DNA of 64,000 nucleotides from JAWVYT01 sp046483065 (GTDB lineage Bacteria; Gemmatimonadota; Gemmatimonadetes; Longimicrobiales; RSA9): positions 10,200 through 74,199 of the forward strand of contig JAWODW010000022.1 in the NCBI GenBank assembly GCA_046483065.1, in the 5' to 3' direction. Of the stretch, positions 8,576 to 16,316 are shown one piece after another. The position numbers and the translations under genes were made by a program. Within the stretch, counting starts at the first letter, position 1. Every line of letters begins with the position of its first letter. The notes under the pieces are model-generated. The model had not been told where the DNA came from, searched no databases, and was given only the letters and a program-made list of their open reading frames with translations.

Positions 8576-9953
8576 GGCCGAGGTCGTTTCTTTCCGGAGC
8601 GGAGACCGCCAGCCGCCGTACGCCGCGGAGGCGGAGGTCAGCGTTCTCGGGGCCATGCTCATCGACCCGGACGCCGTGGCCAAGGCCGTGGAGGTGGTGG
8701 ACGACTCCATGTTCTACCGGGAGGGCCACCGCCGGATCTACCGTTCCATGGCGCGGCTCTTCCAGCGGGGCGAGGTGGTGGACCCCACCACGGTGGCGGA
8801 GGAGCTCAAGAAGACCGATGAGCTGGAGCAGGCCGGGGGGCTGCCGTACTTGGCGGAGCTCCTGGATGCGGTGGCCACGGCGGCGAACGTGGAGTACCAC
8901 GCGAAGATCGTCCGCGAGCGGGCGCTCATGCGGCGGCTCATCAGCGCCAGCTCGGAGATCATCCAGGACGTCTATCAGCCCGGCGAGCGGACGGTGGAAG
9001 AGCTCCTGGACCAGGCGGAGCACAAGATCTTCCAGGTGGCCCAGTCGCATGACCGTGAAGGTTTCGTGTGGCTGAAGAAGATCCTCTACCCCACCTTCGA
9101 GCGGATCGAGCAGCTCCAGGCCGCCCAGGGCGGGATCACGGGTGTCGGGACCGGGTTCACCGACCTGGACGACAAGACCGGCGGGTTCCAGAACGGCGAC
9201 CTCATCATCCTGGCCGCCCGGCCCTCCATGGGGAAGACGGCGCTGGTCATCAACTTCCTGCTCCACGCCGCCATCACCGGGCAGACGCCGGTGGCGCTCT
9301 TCAGCCTGGAGATGTCGAAGGAGCAGCTGGTGCAGCGGATGCTGTGCAGCGAGGCGCTGGTGGACCTGGGGCGGCTCCTGCGAGGGCGACTCACCGATGA
9401 CGACTACGTCCGCCTGGCCCAGGCGGCGGGACATCTGAACACGGCGCCCATCTGGATCGACGACTCGGGGGTCCTGACGGCGCTGGAGATGCGCGGGAAG
9501 GCGCGCCGTCTCAAGGCAGAGCAGCCGGACCTGGGCCTGATCGTGGTGGACTACCTCCAGCTCATGCACGGCGGCGGCGGCAACGCGGAGAACCGGCAGC
9601 AGGAGGTGAGCGAGATCAGCCGGAACCTGAAGGCGCTGTCGAAAGAGCTGAAGGTCCCGGTGATCGCGCTGTCCCAGCTCTCCCGTGCACCGGAGCAGCG
9701 GACCGACCACCGGCCTCAGCTCTCGGATCTCCGGGAGTCGGGCTCCATCGAGCAGGATGCCGACCTGGTCATGTTCCTCTACCGCCCGGAGTATTATCTG
9801 AGTGACGTGGAGGCACAGGAGCAGGGGCTGGCCGGGAAGGCCGAGCTCATCATCGGCAAGCAGCGGAACGGTCCCACCGGGATCGTGGAGCTCTTCTTCC
9901 GGAAGGAGAGCACCCGGTTCGAGTCGTTCACCCCTGCCGAGCGCATGGCGTAG
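8562..9953 (+). CDS. dnaB: Replicative DNA helicase DnaB
   Basis: Hexameric 5'-3' helicase that unwinds DNA at the replication fork. The 463-residue protein has the N-terminal DnaB domain (PPYAAEAEVSVLGAMLIDPDA), a linker, and the RecA-like ATPase domain starting near residue 195 (GVGTGFTDLDDKTGGFQNGD). Walker A is ARPSMGKT (residues 219-226), Walker B is LIVVDYLQLM, and the C-terminal motifs SQLSRAPEQR and LSDLRESGSIEQDADLV are intact. No intein interrupts the P-loop, a site where inteins sometimes insert. It starts inside the UDG gene. In many bacteria dnaB is next to rplI; here it is followed by radA after 57 bases. Confidence 0.97.
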   Translation: MSTPEAEVVSFRSGDRQPPYAAEAEVSVLGAMLIDPDAVAKAVEVVDDSMFYREGHRRIYRSMARLFQRGEVVDPTTVAEELKKTDELEQAGGLPYLAELLDAVATAANVEYHAKIVRERALMRRLISASSEIIQDVYQPGERTVEELLDQAEHKIFQVAQSHDREGFVWLKKILYPTFERIEQLQAAQGGITGVGTGFTDLDDKTGGFQNGDLIILAARPSMGKTALVINFLLHAAITGQTPVALFSLEMSKEQLVQRMLCSEALVDLGRLLRGRLTDDDYVRLAQAAGHLNTAPIWIDDSGVLTALEMRGKARRLKAEQPDLGLIVVDYLQLMHGGGGNAENRQQEVSEISRNLKALSKELKVPVIALSQLSRAPEQRTDHRPQLSDLRESGSIEQDADLVMFLYRPEYYLSDVEAQEQGLAGKAELIIGKQRNGPTGIVELFFRKESTRFESFTPAERMA

Positions 9954-10010
9954 GAGCGACCGCGCACCCGGCTTGTCCCCATCCTCCTCTCCCGGCCCGG
10001 TGGACCGACC

Positions 10011-11381
10011 ATGGCGAAGACGAAAGCAGTGTTCTTCTGCACCGAATGCGGGAACGAGACGGCCCGCTGGCAGGGCCAGTGTCCCGCGTGCGGCGAGTGG
10101 AACACGCTGGTCGAAGAGCTCAAGCCCAGGAAGAAGGCGGGGGTCCGGTCCCGGGCACCGGGGGGCGACGACGGGTCCGGTCGGACCCGCGAGTCCCGGC
10201 CCACGCGGCTGAGCGATGTCCAGCCCAACGCCACCGACCGATGGTCCACGGGGATCCGGGAGCTGGACTTCGTCCTCGGCGGCGGCGTGGTGCCGGGGTC
10301 GCTCATCCTCCTGGGCGGGGAGCCGGGGATCGGAAAGAGCACGCTCCTGCTGCAGGTGGCCGCCCGGCTCGAGTCCGGCGGACACGCGGCCCTCTACATC
10401 TCCGGTGAGGAGTCGGCGGGTCAGGTCCGTATGCGGGCCGACCGGCTCGGCGATGGCGCCGGCGAGGTGGTGTTCCTCGGCGAGACGGAGCTGGGGCAGA
10501 TCCTGGACCGGGCCCGGGCCGCGGAGCCCAGCGTCCTGGTAGTGGACTCCATCCAGACCACCTACACCGACGAGCTCGACGGTGCGCCCGGGAACGTGAG
10601 TCAGGTCCGGGAATGTGCGGCCCGGCTCCAGCGGTTCGCCAAGGAGTCGGGGACCGCCGTCTTCCTCGTGGGGCACGTCACGAAAGGCGGCACGGTGGCG
10701 GGGCCCCGGACGCTTGAGCACATCGTGGACACCGTCCTCTACTTCGAAGGCAGCCGGTCGCTGGACCATCGTGTGCTCCGGGCCAACAAGAACCGGTTCG
10801 GCGGTGTGGACGAGATCGGCGTCTTCCGAATGACGGGGATGGGGCTGGAGGCGGTGGACAGCCCGTCGGAGCTCTTCCTGGGGGAGCGCACGGGGGAGGT
10901 GAGCGGGGCCGGGGTGGTCTCCACGCTGGAGGGTACGCGCCCGCTCCTGGTAGAGGTACAGGCACTGGTCTCCCACTCCTCCTACGGCTCGCCCCAGCGG
11001 GTCACCACCGGGTTCGACCGGCAGCGCCTGGCGCTGCTCCTGGCAGTGCTCGAGAAGCGGGCGGGTCTGCGCTTCGGCGACCAGGACGTCTTCCTCAACG
11101 CGGTGGGCGGGGTGCGGCTCACCGAGCCGGCCTCGGATGCCGGCGTGGTAGCCGCGCTGGCCACCGGGCTCCTGGACCGGACCATCGCCACCGACGCGGT
11201 CTTCGTGGGAGAGGTCGGGTTGGGCGGCGAGCTGCGGAGTGTGGGGCAGATGGAGCGGCGGCTGTCGGAGGCGGAGCGGCTGGGGTTCCGTACCGCGTAC
11301 GTGCCGGCCCGCACCCGGGCGGTGGTGGACCTGGAGCTGGTCAAGGTGAGCACCGTCTCCGAGCTGTTGGAGGCGCTGTGA
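10011..11381 (+). CDS. radA: DNA repair protein RadA (Sms)
   Basis: RecA-like helicase/branch-migration protein of homologous recombination. It has the N-terminal zinc finger CTECGNETARWQGQCPACGEW, Walker A GEPGIGKS (residues 103-110), the RadA-specific KNRFG motif in RANKNRFGGVDEIGVF, and a C-terminal Lon-like domain (ALLLAVLEKRAGLRFGDQDV, then DAVFVGEVGLGGELRSV). Length (456) is standard. The stop overlaps the ispD start (GTGA). The dnaB-radA pairing places two DNA-unwinding proteins together; the rest of the operon is unrelated biosynthetic genes. Confidence 0.96.
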   Translation: MAKTKAVFFCTECGNETARWQGQCPACGEWNTLVEELKPRKKAGVRSRAPGGDDGSGRTRESRPTRLSDVQPNATDRWSTGIRELDFVLGGGVVPGSLILLGGEPGIGKSTLLLQVAARLESGGHAALYISGEESAGQVRMRADRLGDGAGEVVFLGETELGQILDRARAAEPSVLVVDSIQTTYTDELDGAPGNVSQVRECAARLQRFAKESGTAVFLVGHVTKGGTVAGPRTLEHIVDTVLYFEGSRSLDHRVLRANKNRFGGVDEIGVFRMTGMGLEAVDSPSELFLGERTGEVSGAGVVSTLEGTRPLLVEVQALVSHSSYGSPQRVTTGFDRQRLALLLAVLEKRAGLRFGDQDVFLNAVGGVRLTEPASDAGVVAALATGLLDRTIATDAVFVGEVGLGGELRSVGQMERRLSEAERLGFRTAYVPARTRAVVDLELVKVSTVSELLEAL

Positions 11382-12058
11382 GGGTGGCCGCCGTGCTCCC
11401 CGCCGGTGGGGCCGGGCTGCGCATGGGCGAAGGCGGCGTGCGGAAGCAGTACACCGAGCTGTGCGGCGAGCCCGTGCTGCTGCGATCGCTCCGCCCGTTC
11501 CTGGAGCACCCGGAGGTGGAGTGGGTGGTGGTGGCGCTGCCTCCGGACGACGTGGAGGACCCGCCGTTCCGGCTACCGGATGGCGTGCTGGTGGTGGCGG
11601 GTGGGATGGAGCGAGGCGACTCGGTCCGCCGCGGACTGGCCGCGGTGCCCGAAGCGGCCGATGTGGTGCTGATCCACGACGCAGCCCGACCGCTCCTGCC
11701 GTCGGCGGTGGTGGACCGGGTGCTCCGGGCCGTGGGCCCCGATGTGGGGGCCATTGCCGCCGTGCCCGTGTCCGACACGCTCAAGCGGGTCGACCGAGAG
11801 GGGTGGATCACCGGCACCGTGGACCGCTCACCGCTCTGGCGGGCGCAGACGCCCCAGGGGTTTCCCCGGGCCATGATCGTGGAGGCGTACGAGTGGGCGG
11901 CGGCCGAGGCGGTGACCGGTACCGATGATGCCGCGCTGGTGGAGCGGTACGGAGGCCGTGTGGTGGTGGCCGAGGGAGACGACCGGAACCTGAAGATCAC
12001 GCGGCCGGAGGACCTGCGACTGGCGGAGCTCCTCCTTTCTGGAGAGGGTGAGCTGTGA
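11378..12058 (+). CDS. ispD: 2-C-methyl-D-erythritol 4-phosphate cytidylyltransferase
   Basis: Third step of the non-mevalonate (MEP) isoprenoid pathway, making CDP-methylerythritol from MEP and CTP. The 226-residue protein shows the nucleotide-binding motif LPAGGAGLRMG followed by RKQY, then VVLIHDAARPLL, RAQTPQGF and TGTDDAALVE, which together are characteristic of IspD. The GTG start overlaps the radA stop. The usual partner ispF is not adjacent and would have to lie elsewhere. The 3' end overlaps tsaC by the same GTGA arrangement. Confidence 0.94.
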   Translation: MRVAAVLPAGGAGLRMGEGGVRKQYTELCGEPVLLRSLRPFLEHPEVEWVVVALPPDDVEDPPFRLPDGVLVVAGGMERGDSVRRGLAAVPEAADVVLIHDAARPLLPSAVVDRVLRAVGPDVGAIAAVPVSDTLKRVDREGWITGTVDRSPLWRAQTPQGFPRAMIVEAYEWAAAEAVTGTDDAALVERYGGRVVVAEGDDRNLKITRPEDLRLAELLLSGEGEL

Positions 12059-12690
12059 CCCGCGTGGTGACGTACGGCAGTGCCATGGAGCGGGCGGCCG
12101 CCCGGCCGCTGGTGGCCGGGCACCTGGCGGACGGCGGCATCGTCGCCTACCCGACGGAGACCGTTTACGGGCTGGGGTGCGTGCTCCGGTCGGGCGGGCT
12201 GGAGACGCTGGCGGCCTTCAAGGGCCGGCGGCCTTTCCTGCTTCTGATCCGGGGCCCGGAGGACGCGCCGGGGCTGCGCTGGACCCGGGACGCGGAGCGG
12301 CTGGCGGAGACGTTCTGGCCGGGGCCGCTGACGCTGGCGCTCAGCGCGGAGCGCGATGATTATCCGCGGCAGGTGCTGGGCCCCGATAGCGCCGTGGCGG
12401 TGCGGGTCTCGCCGCACCCGGCCGTGGCGGACCTCCTGGACGCGGTCGACGCGCCGGTAACGTCCACGAGCGCGAATGAGCCGGGTCGGCCGCCCGCCCG
12501 GGACGGGGCGGAGGCCGCCGGGGTGGCGGCGGCGGTGGGGCACGAGGACGGCCCTGTGCTGGTCCTCGATGGCGGGCGGTTGCCAGAGGGCCGGCCGTCG
12601 ACAATCGTTCGGTGTGCAGAGACGAATCGGCTGCTCCGGGAGGGAGCGGTACCCAGGTGGAAGGTGGAGAACGTGGTGGCCCTGGAATGA
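12055..12690 (+). CDS. tsaC: L-threonylcarbamoyladenylate synthase (Sua5/YrdC/YciO family)
   Basis: Makes threonylcarbamoyl-AMP from threonine, bicarbonate and ATP, the first step of t6A formation on ANN-decoding tRNAs. The 211-residue protein has the YrdC motifs: IVAYPTETVYGLGC, the KxR region FKGRRPFLLLI, TSTSANEPG and PSTIVR. It lacks the extra C-terminal Sua5 domain, so it is the short TsaC form. The GTG start overlaps the ispD stop, and the stop overlaps the following phosphatase start. In Bacillus a Sua5 gene (ywlC) is likewise near the arginine phosphatase gene ywlE. Confidence 0.92.
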   Translation: MTRVVTYGSAMERAAARPLVAGHLADGGIVAYPTETVYGLGCVLRSGGLETLAAFKGRRPFLLLIRGPEDAPGLRWTRDAERLAETFWPGPLTLALSAERDDYPRQVLGPDSAVAVRVSPHPAVADLLDAVDAPVTSTSANEPGRPPARDGAEAAGVAAAVGHEDGPVLVLDGGRLPEGRPSTIVRCAETNRLLREGAVPRWKVENVVALE

Positions 12691-13151
12691 GCTACAACCT
12701 GCTGTTCGTGTGTACGGGGAACACCTGCCGGTCGCCGATGGCGGAGGCGCTGGCCCGGTACGCCCTGGCCGAGCGTGGCCTGGAGGGCGTGGAGGTGGCA
12801 TCGGCGGGTACGTCGGCGTGGGAGGGTGCCCCCGCATCGGACGAGGTACCGCTCGTCCTGGCGGAGATCGACGTTGAGCTCGGAGAGCACGCGTCGAGCC
12901 CGCTGACGCCGGAAGCGGTGGCGTGGGCCGACCGGATCCTGGTCATGAGCGTGCGGCACCGGATGGCCGTGGAGGCGATGGGCGGCGGCGACAAGGTGGC
13001 GCTCGTCACCGAGTACCTGGACGGCGAGGACGCCAATCAGCCGGTCATGGACCCCATCGGCGCCGGCGTGGAGACCTACCGGAGTACCCGGGACCAGCTG
13101 CGGCGGGCGGTGCAGGGACTGGTCGACCACCTGGAATCCTCGGACCTCTGA
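12687..13151 (+). CDS. Low-molecular-weight protein phosphatase, YwlE-like (probable protein-arginine phosphatase)
   Basis: 154-residue phosphatase of the low-molecular-weight tyrosine phosphatase fold. The active-site loop is CTGNTCRS (residues 9-16), with the nucleophilic cysteine first and the catalytic arginine seventh; a conserved DP pair lies in VMDPIG near the C-terminus. In B. subtilis YwlE the threonine just before the second cysteine of this loop confers preference for phosphoarginine, and that threonine is present here. Protein-arginine phosphatase activity is therefore likely but inferred; ordinary tyrosine phosphatase activity remains possible. I chose ATG 12687, which overlaps the tsaC stop; upstream in-frame codons would add unrelated sequence inside tsaC. 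No mcsB-like arginine kinase gene is in the window. Confidence 0.88.
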   Translation: MSYNLLFVCTGNTCRSPMAEALARYALAERGLEGVEVASAGTSAWEGAPASDEVPLVLAEIDVELGEHASSPLTPEAVAWADRILVMSVRHRMAVEAMGGGDKVALVTEYLDGEDANQPVMDPIGAGVETYRSTRDQLRRAVQGLVDHLESSDL

Positions 13152-13159
13152 GCCCCGTC

Positions 13160-13990
13160 ATGGTACCCGGTGCGGGCACGCGGCTCGTCGCTCTCCTGGG
13201 CGACCCGGTGGAGCACTCCCTCTCGCCCCGGTTCCAGAACGCCGCCATTCACGCCGCGGGGCTGGACGCCGTCTACCTGCCCCTCCGCTGCCACGCCGAG
13301 GTCTTCACGGGCCTCTTCCGGGGGCTCGCAGGAGCCGGCGGCGCCGGCAACGTGACGCTGCCCCACAAGACCCGGGCGGCGGCCCTGGTGGATGAGGCCA
13401 CCGAGGCGGTGGAGCGTACGGGGTCGTGCAACACCTTCTGGGTGGCCGGGGGCCTGATCCACGGCGACAACACAGACGTGGAGGGATTCGCCCGGGCCGC
13501 GCGCACCCTCATCGGCTCACCGGCCGGGGCCCGGGTGCTGGTCCTGGGGGCCGGCGGGGCGGCGCGGGCGGTGGTGCTGGCGCTCATGGACGAGCGCGCC
13601 GACGCCATCCACCTCCTGAACCGCACGCCCGGTCGGGCGCGAGCGGTGGCGGACGCGCTGGATCCGCGCGGGCGGCGGGTGACGGTGGTGGAGGGGGGCG
13701 CCCGTGGCGTGGAGCGCGAGGGCTACGACCTGGTCGTGAACGCCACGTCTCTCGGCCTCACCGAAGACGACCCGCTGCCGCTGGCGCTGGACCGGCCCGT
13801 CCGGGTCGGCGCCGTCCTCGACCTGACGTACCGGGGAGGGGGGACCGCGTGGGTGGCCGAGGCCCGACGGAGGGAGATTCCCGCCGCCGACGGGCTCGAG
13901 ATGCTGATCCAGCAGGGGGCGGCCAGCTTCCGCCGCTGGTTCGATCGGGAGCCGGATGTGGACGTGATGCGGGAGGCCATCGGCGCCTGA
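13160..13990 (+). CDS. aroE: Shikimate dehydrogenase (NADP+)
   Basis: Reduces 3-dehydroshikimate to shikimate in aromatic amino acid synthesis. The 276-residue protein shows the substrate-binding HSLSPRFQNAAI, the catalytic lysine in NVTLPHK (K70), the partner aspartate in GDNTDVEGF (about D106), the nucleotide-binding GAGGAARAVV (from residue 130), NATSLGL, and the C-terminal DGLEMLIQQGAASF. ATG 13160 lies 8 bases after the phosphatase stop and gives the usual N-terminus; the frame stays open upstream into the neighbouring gene, but that sequence shows no AroE similarity. Confidence 0.94.
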   Translation: MVPGAGTRLVALLGDPVEHSLSPRFQNAAIHAAGLDAVYLPLRCHAEVFTGLFRGLAGAGGAGNVTLPHKTRAAALVDEATEAVERTGSCNTFWVAGGLIHGDNTDVEGFARAARTLIGSPAGARVLVLGAGGAARAVVLALMDERADAIHLLNRTPGRARAVADALDPRGRRVTVVEGGARGVEREGYDLVVNATSLGLTEDDPLPLALDRPVRVGAVLDLTYRGGGTAWVAEARRREIPAADGLEMLIQQGAASFRRWFDREPDVDVMREAIGA

Positions 13991-14041
13991 AAGCGGCGCG
14001 AGGCCGGACTGCCCCACCATCCCCTTTCGGCCCATCGGGCT

Positions 14042-14818
14042 ATGGCCATATCCCGGGCCGGAGTCCATCCATGGTGCATGGGACTCCTCCACGGCCTTCT
14101 CGATCTGGCGCTCGCCCCACGCTGCCTCGGGTGCGGTGGGCCCGCCGGGCCGGGCGGGCACCTGGTCTGCGGCCGCTGCCGGTCCCGCCTGGCGCCGCCA
14201 CCGCCGCCCCTCTGCCCTCGCTGTGGCTTCCCCCGGCTGCAGACGGGACGGGACCCGGCGCCCACCTGCCAGGAGTGCGGGGAGTGGCCCGTGGGGCTCC
14301 GTGCCGCTCGCTCCGCGTGCCTGCTCCGGGCGCCCGCCGACGCCCTGGTCTATCAGCTCAAGTACCGGGGCTGGCACCGCCTCGCCGTCACCATGGGACG
14401 GCGCATGGCGGAGACCCGACTGCCCGACGACGTGGTGACGGAGGCACGCCTGGTCGTTCCCGTCCCCACCACCCGCCTCCGCCTCCGGGAGCGAGGGTAC
14501 AACCAGGCCGAAGTGCTGGCCGGTGCGTTCGCCCGGGAATCGGGGCGGACCGTGATTTGCGGGCTGCAGAGAAGCGCGGGAGCGAGCAGCCAGATCGCCT
14601 TGCAGCCTGCTGCGCGCCTCGCTAACGTGGCGGGTGCTTTCGGCCCGGTGGCCGGAACGGAGCCGGATCTCGCAGGGGAGCATGTGCTCCTGGTGGATGA
14701 CGTCCTCACGACGGGGGCGACGGTCACCGCCTGTGCCCGGGTCGTGGTGGACGCGGGCGCCCGATGTGTGAGCGTCATCACGTTCGCCCGGGCCACCGGC
14801 CGGCTTCGGCTGGACTGA
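14042..14818 (+). CDS. comF: ComF-family phosphoribosyltransferase-like protein
   Basis: Member of the ComF family, linked to DNA uptake in naturally competent bacteria but widespread in others. The N-terminus has paired zinc-binding cysteines (CLGC, CGRC, CPRC, CQEC), followed by VYQLKYRGWHRLA and the phosphoribosyltransferase-type PRPP motif VLLVDDVLTTGATV near residue 220. The segment RERGYNQAEVLA is also typical. Length is about 258 residues from ATG 14042; ATG 14078 (starting MGLLHGLLDLAL) fits the family's usual start better, and neither has a clear ribosome-binding site. It is separated from aroE by 51 bases. Competence itself cannot be inferred, because no other com genes are present. 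Confidence 0.85.
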   Translation: MAISRAGVHPWCMGLLHGLLDLALAPRCLGCGGPAGPGGHLVCGRCRSRLAPPPPPLCPRCGFPRLQTGRDPAPTCQECGEWPVGLRAARSACLLRAPADALVYQLKYRGWHRLAVTMGRRMAETRLPDDVVTEARLVVPVPTTRLRLRERGYNQAEVLAGAFARESGRTVICGLQRSAGASSQIALQPAARLANVAGAFGPVAGTEPDLAGEHVLLVDDVLTTGATVTACARVVVDAGARCVSVITFARATGRLRLD

Positions 14819-14862
14819 ATGAATTCTAGGATCGCACCTGAACACGGGGAGAAACGAGACCC

Positions 14863-15870
14863 ATGGCCACTCGCGTTGCCATCAATGGCTTCGGCCGTAT
14901 CGGACGTAACATCCTGCGCGCTGCGAAGAAGAAGGGCGCCGACCTCGACTTCGTCGCGGTCAACGACCTGACGGACGCAGAGACACTGGCGCACCTGCTG
15001 CGCTACGACTCCGTTCACGGCCGCTACGACGGTACCGTGGAGGTAACCGGGAGCGGGATCGCCGTGGACGGCGACGAGATCCAGGTCCTCTCCGAGCGGG
15101 ATCCCGCCAACCTGCCCTGGGACGAGCTCGGCGTCGACATCGTCTTCGAGGCCACCGGGCTGTTCCGGAACCGGGAGAAGGCGCAGCTCCACCTCGACGC
15201 CGGGGCCAGGAAGGTCATCATCACGGCCCCGGCCAAGGGCGAGGATGTCACGGTGGTCCTCGGCGTCAATCAGGACGACTACGACCCCGACAGCCACCAC
15301 ATCATCTCCAACGCCAGCTGTACCACCAACTGCCTGGCGCCCGTGGTCAAGGTCCTCCTGGACTCGTTCGGGTTCAAGCGAGGCGTCATGACCACCGTTC
15401 ACTCGTATACCAACGACCAGAATATCCTCGACCTGCCCCACAAGGACATGCGCCGGGCACGGGCCGCCGCCATGTCCATCATCCCCACCACCACCGGAGC
15501 CGCCAAGGCCACCGGCCTCGTGATCCCGGAGGTGCAGGGGAAGCTCGATGGGATGGCCATGCGCGTTCCCACGCCCGATGTCTCCATCGTCGATCTCGTG
15601 GTGGAGACCGAGCAGGACGTCACCCTGGAGCAGGTCAACGAGGTGATGCGGGCCGCGGCGGACGGCGACCTCAAGGGGATTCTCGAGGTCTCCGATGAAG
15701 ACCTGGTCAGCGTGGATTACACCGGCCACCACGCCAGCTCCATCGTCGACGCCAACTCGACCATGGTGATCGAGAACGGGATGGTGAAGGTGATCTCGTG
15801 GTACGACAATGAGATGGGCTACTCGGCGCGCTGTGTGGATCTGGCGGGTTATGTAGCAGACCGGATGTAA
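14863..15870 (+). CDS. gapA: Glyceraldehyde-3-phosphate dehydrogenase
   Basis: Converts glyceraldehyde 3-phosphate to 1,3-bisphosphoglycerate with NAD+ in glycolysis. The 335-residue protein has the nucleotide-binding NGFGRIGRNILRAA, the catalytic cysteine in SNASCTTNC (about C153), the downstream histidine region TTVHSYTNDQN, and the C-terminal WYDNEMGYSARCVDLA. All are standard for class I GAPDH. ATG 14863 is preceded by the SD-like GGGGAG. The gene begins the gapA-(zinc ribbon)-pgk-tpiA cluster, but a promoter and a terminator lie between gapA and pgk, so these may be separate transcripts. Confidence 0.97.
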   Translation: MATRVAINGFGRIGRNILRAAKKKGADLDFVAVNDLTDAETLAHLLRYDSVHGRYDGTVEVTGSGIAVDGDEIQVLSERDPANLPWDELGVDIVFEATGLFRNREKAQLHLDAGARKVIITAPAKGEDVTVVLGVNQDDYDPDSHHIISNASCTTNCLAPVVKVLLDSFGFKRGVMTTVHSYTNDQNILDLPHKDMRRARAAAMSIIPTTTGAAKATGLVIPEVQGKLDGMAMRVPTPDVSIVDLVVETEQDVTLEQVNEVMRAAADGDLKGILEVSDEDLVSVDYTGHHASSIVDANSTMVIENGMVKVISWYDNEMGYSARCVDLAGYVADRM

Positions 15871-15899
15871 TTGATTGACAAGCAGTTAGACGCTATGGT
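15871..15899 (+). promoter_or_regulatory. Possible promoter for the zinc-ribbon gene
   Basis: TTGATT (15871-15876) and TATGGT (15894-15899) are 17 bases apart in a locally AT-rich stretch directly after the gapA stop. Each hexamer matches consensus at four of six positions. A TTGACA overlaps at 15875-15880 but is only 13 bases from the same -10. The leader to ATG 16032 would be about 125 bases. Confidence 0.4.
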
Positions 15900-16031
15900 C
15901 TCATGGAAAGTATGAGGTTCCGAACCTGTTGACGTCGGGCCGTGGCTCCATTAGGCTGGACGCTCGAAGGGGGTGCGACGGGAGCGTCGCGCGCCCGGGC
16001 GAGAGCCCGCACCTGGTTCCTGGAGGAGCGG

Positions 16032-16229
16032 ATGTCGGAAGCCGAGGAAATGCGGAACGGAACGTACCGTTGCCCGGTGTGCGGTCACAGCGACTCCACG
16101 GACATGGCGGAGGACAAGGAATCGCTGCTGATCCCGTGCAGCTACTGCGACACGTTGCTGGAGGTGACGGCGAAGAGTGCGGACTCGATCCGATTCGAGG
16201 CGCAGGTCGCGGAGGAAGCATCGCCCTGA
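16032..16229 (+). CDS. Small zinc-ribbon protein of unknown function
   Basis: 65-residue hypothetical protein. Its only recognisable feature is a four-cysteine zinc ribbon: CPVCGH near residue 14 and CSYC about 25 residues later, with an acidic, glutamate-rich surround and no membrane segment. ATG 16032 is preceded by GGAGG at ideal spacing, so the short form is preferred over upstream in-frame starts (ATG 15942). It lies between gapA and pgk, with its own candidate promoter and a strong terminator after it, so it may be an independent unit rather than part of a glycolytic operon. Function cannot be assigned; zinc ribbons of this size can bind nucleic acids or proteins. Confidence 0.7.
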   Translation: MSEAEEMRNGTYRCPVCGHSDSTDMAEDKESLLIPCSYCDTLLEVTAKSADSIRFEAQVAEEASP

Positions 16230-16263
16230 GGGGTCGGGAGGCGAGGGTGGGATGAGGAACAAC

Positions 16264-16303
16264 GGGAGCCATGGTTCAGCGAGGATCGTGGCTCCCTTTC
16301 TAT
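16264..16303 (+). terminator. Intrinsic terminator between the zinc-ribbon gene and pgk
   Basis: A 10-bp stem, GGGAGCCATG (16264-16273) with CGTGGCTCCC (16287-16296), including one G-T pair and a 13-base loop, is followed by TTTCTATT. It sits 34 bases after the zinc-ribbon stop and 14 bases before the pgk start. If efficient, pgk must depend on read-through or on a promoter I did not recognise. Confidence 0.75.
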
Positions 16304-16316
16304 TGGTGAGGATCTG

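Noticed and set aside
8544..10976. Long - strand frame opposite dnaB and radA (810 codons)
   Set aside because: Same reason: both + strand genes have full sets of motifs, and the reverse product shows none.
12612..12686. Longer start for the YwlE-like phosphatase inside tsaC
   Set aside because: The family begins a few residues before the CxxxxxR loop; the upstream part is a shifted reading of tsaC.
15942..16031. Thirty extra residues at the start of the zinc-ribbon protein
   Set aside because: The added residues are Arg/Ala-rich shadow-like sequence, and GGAGG stands at ideal distance before ATG 16032.
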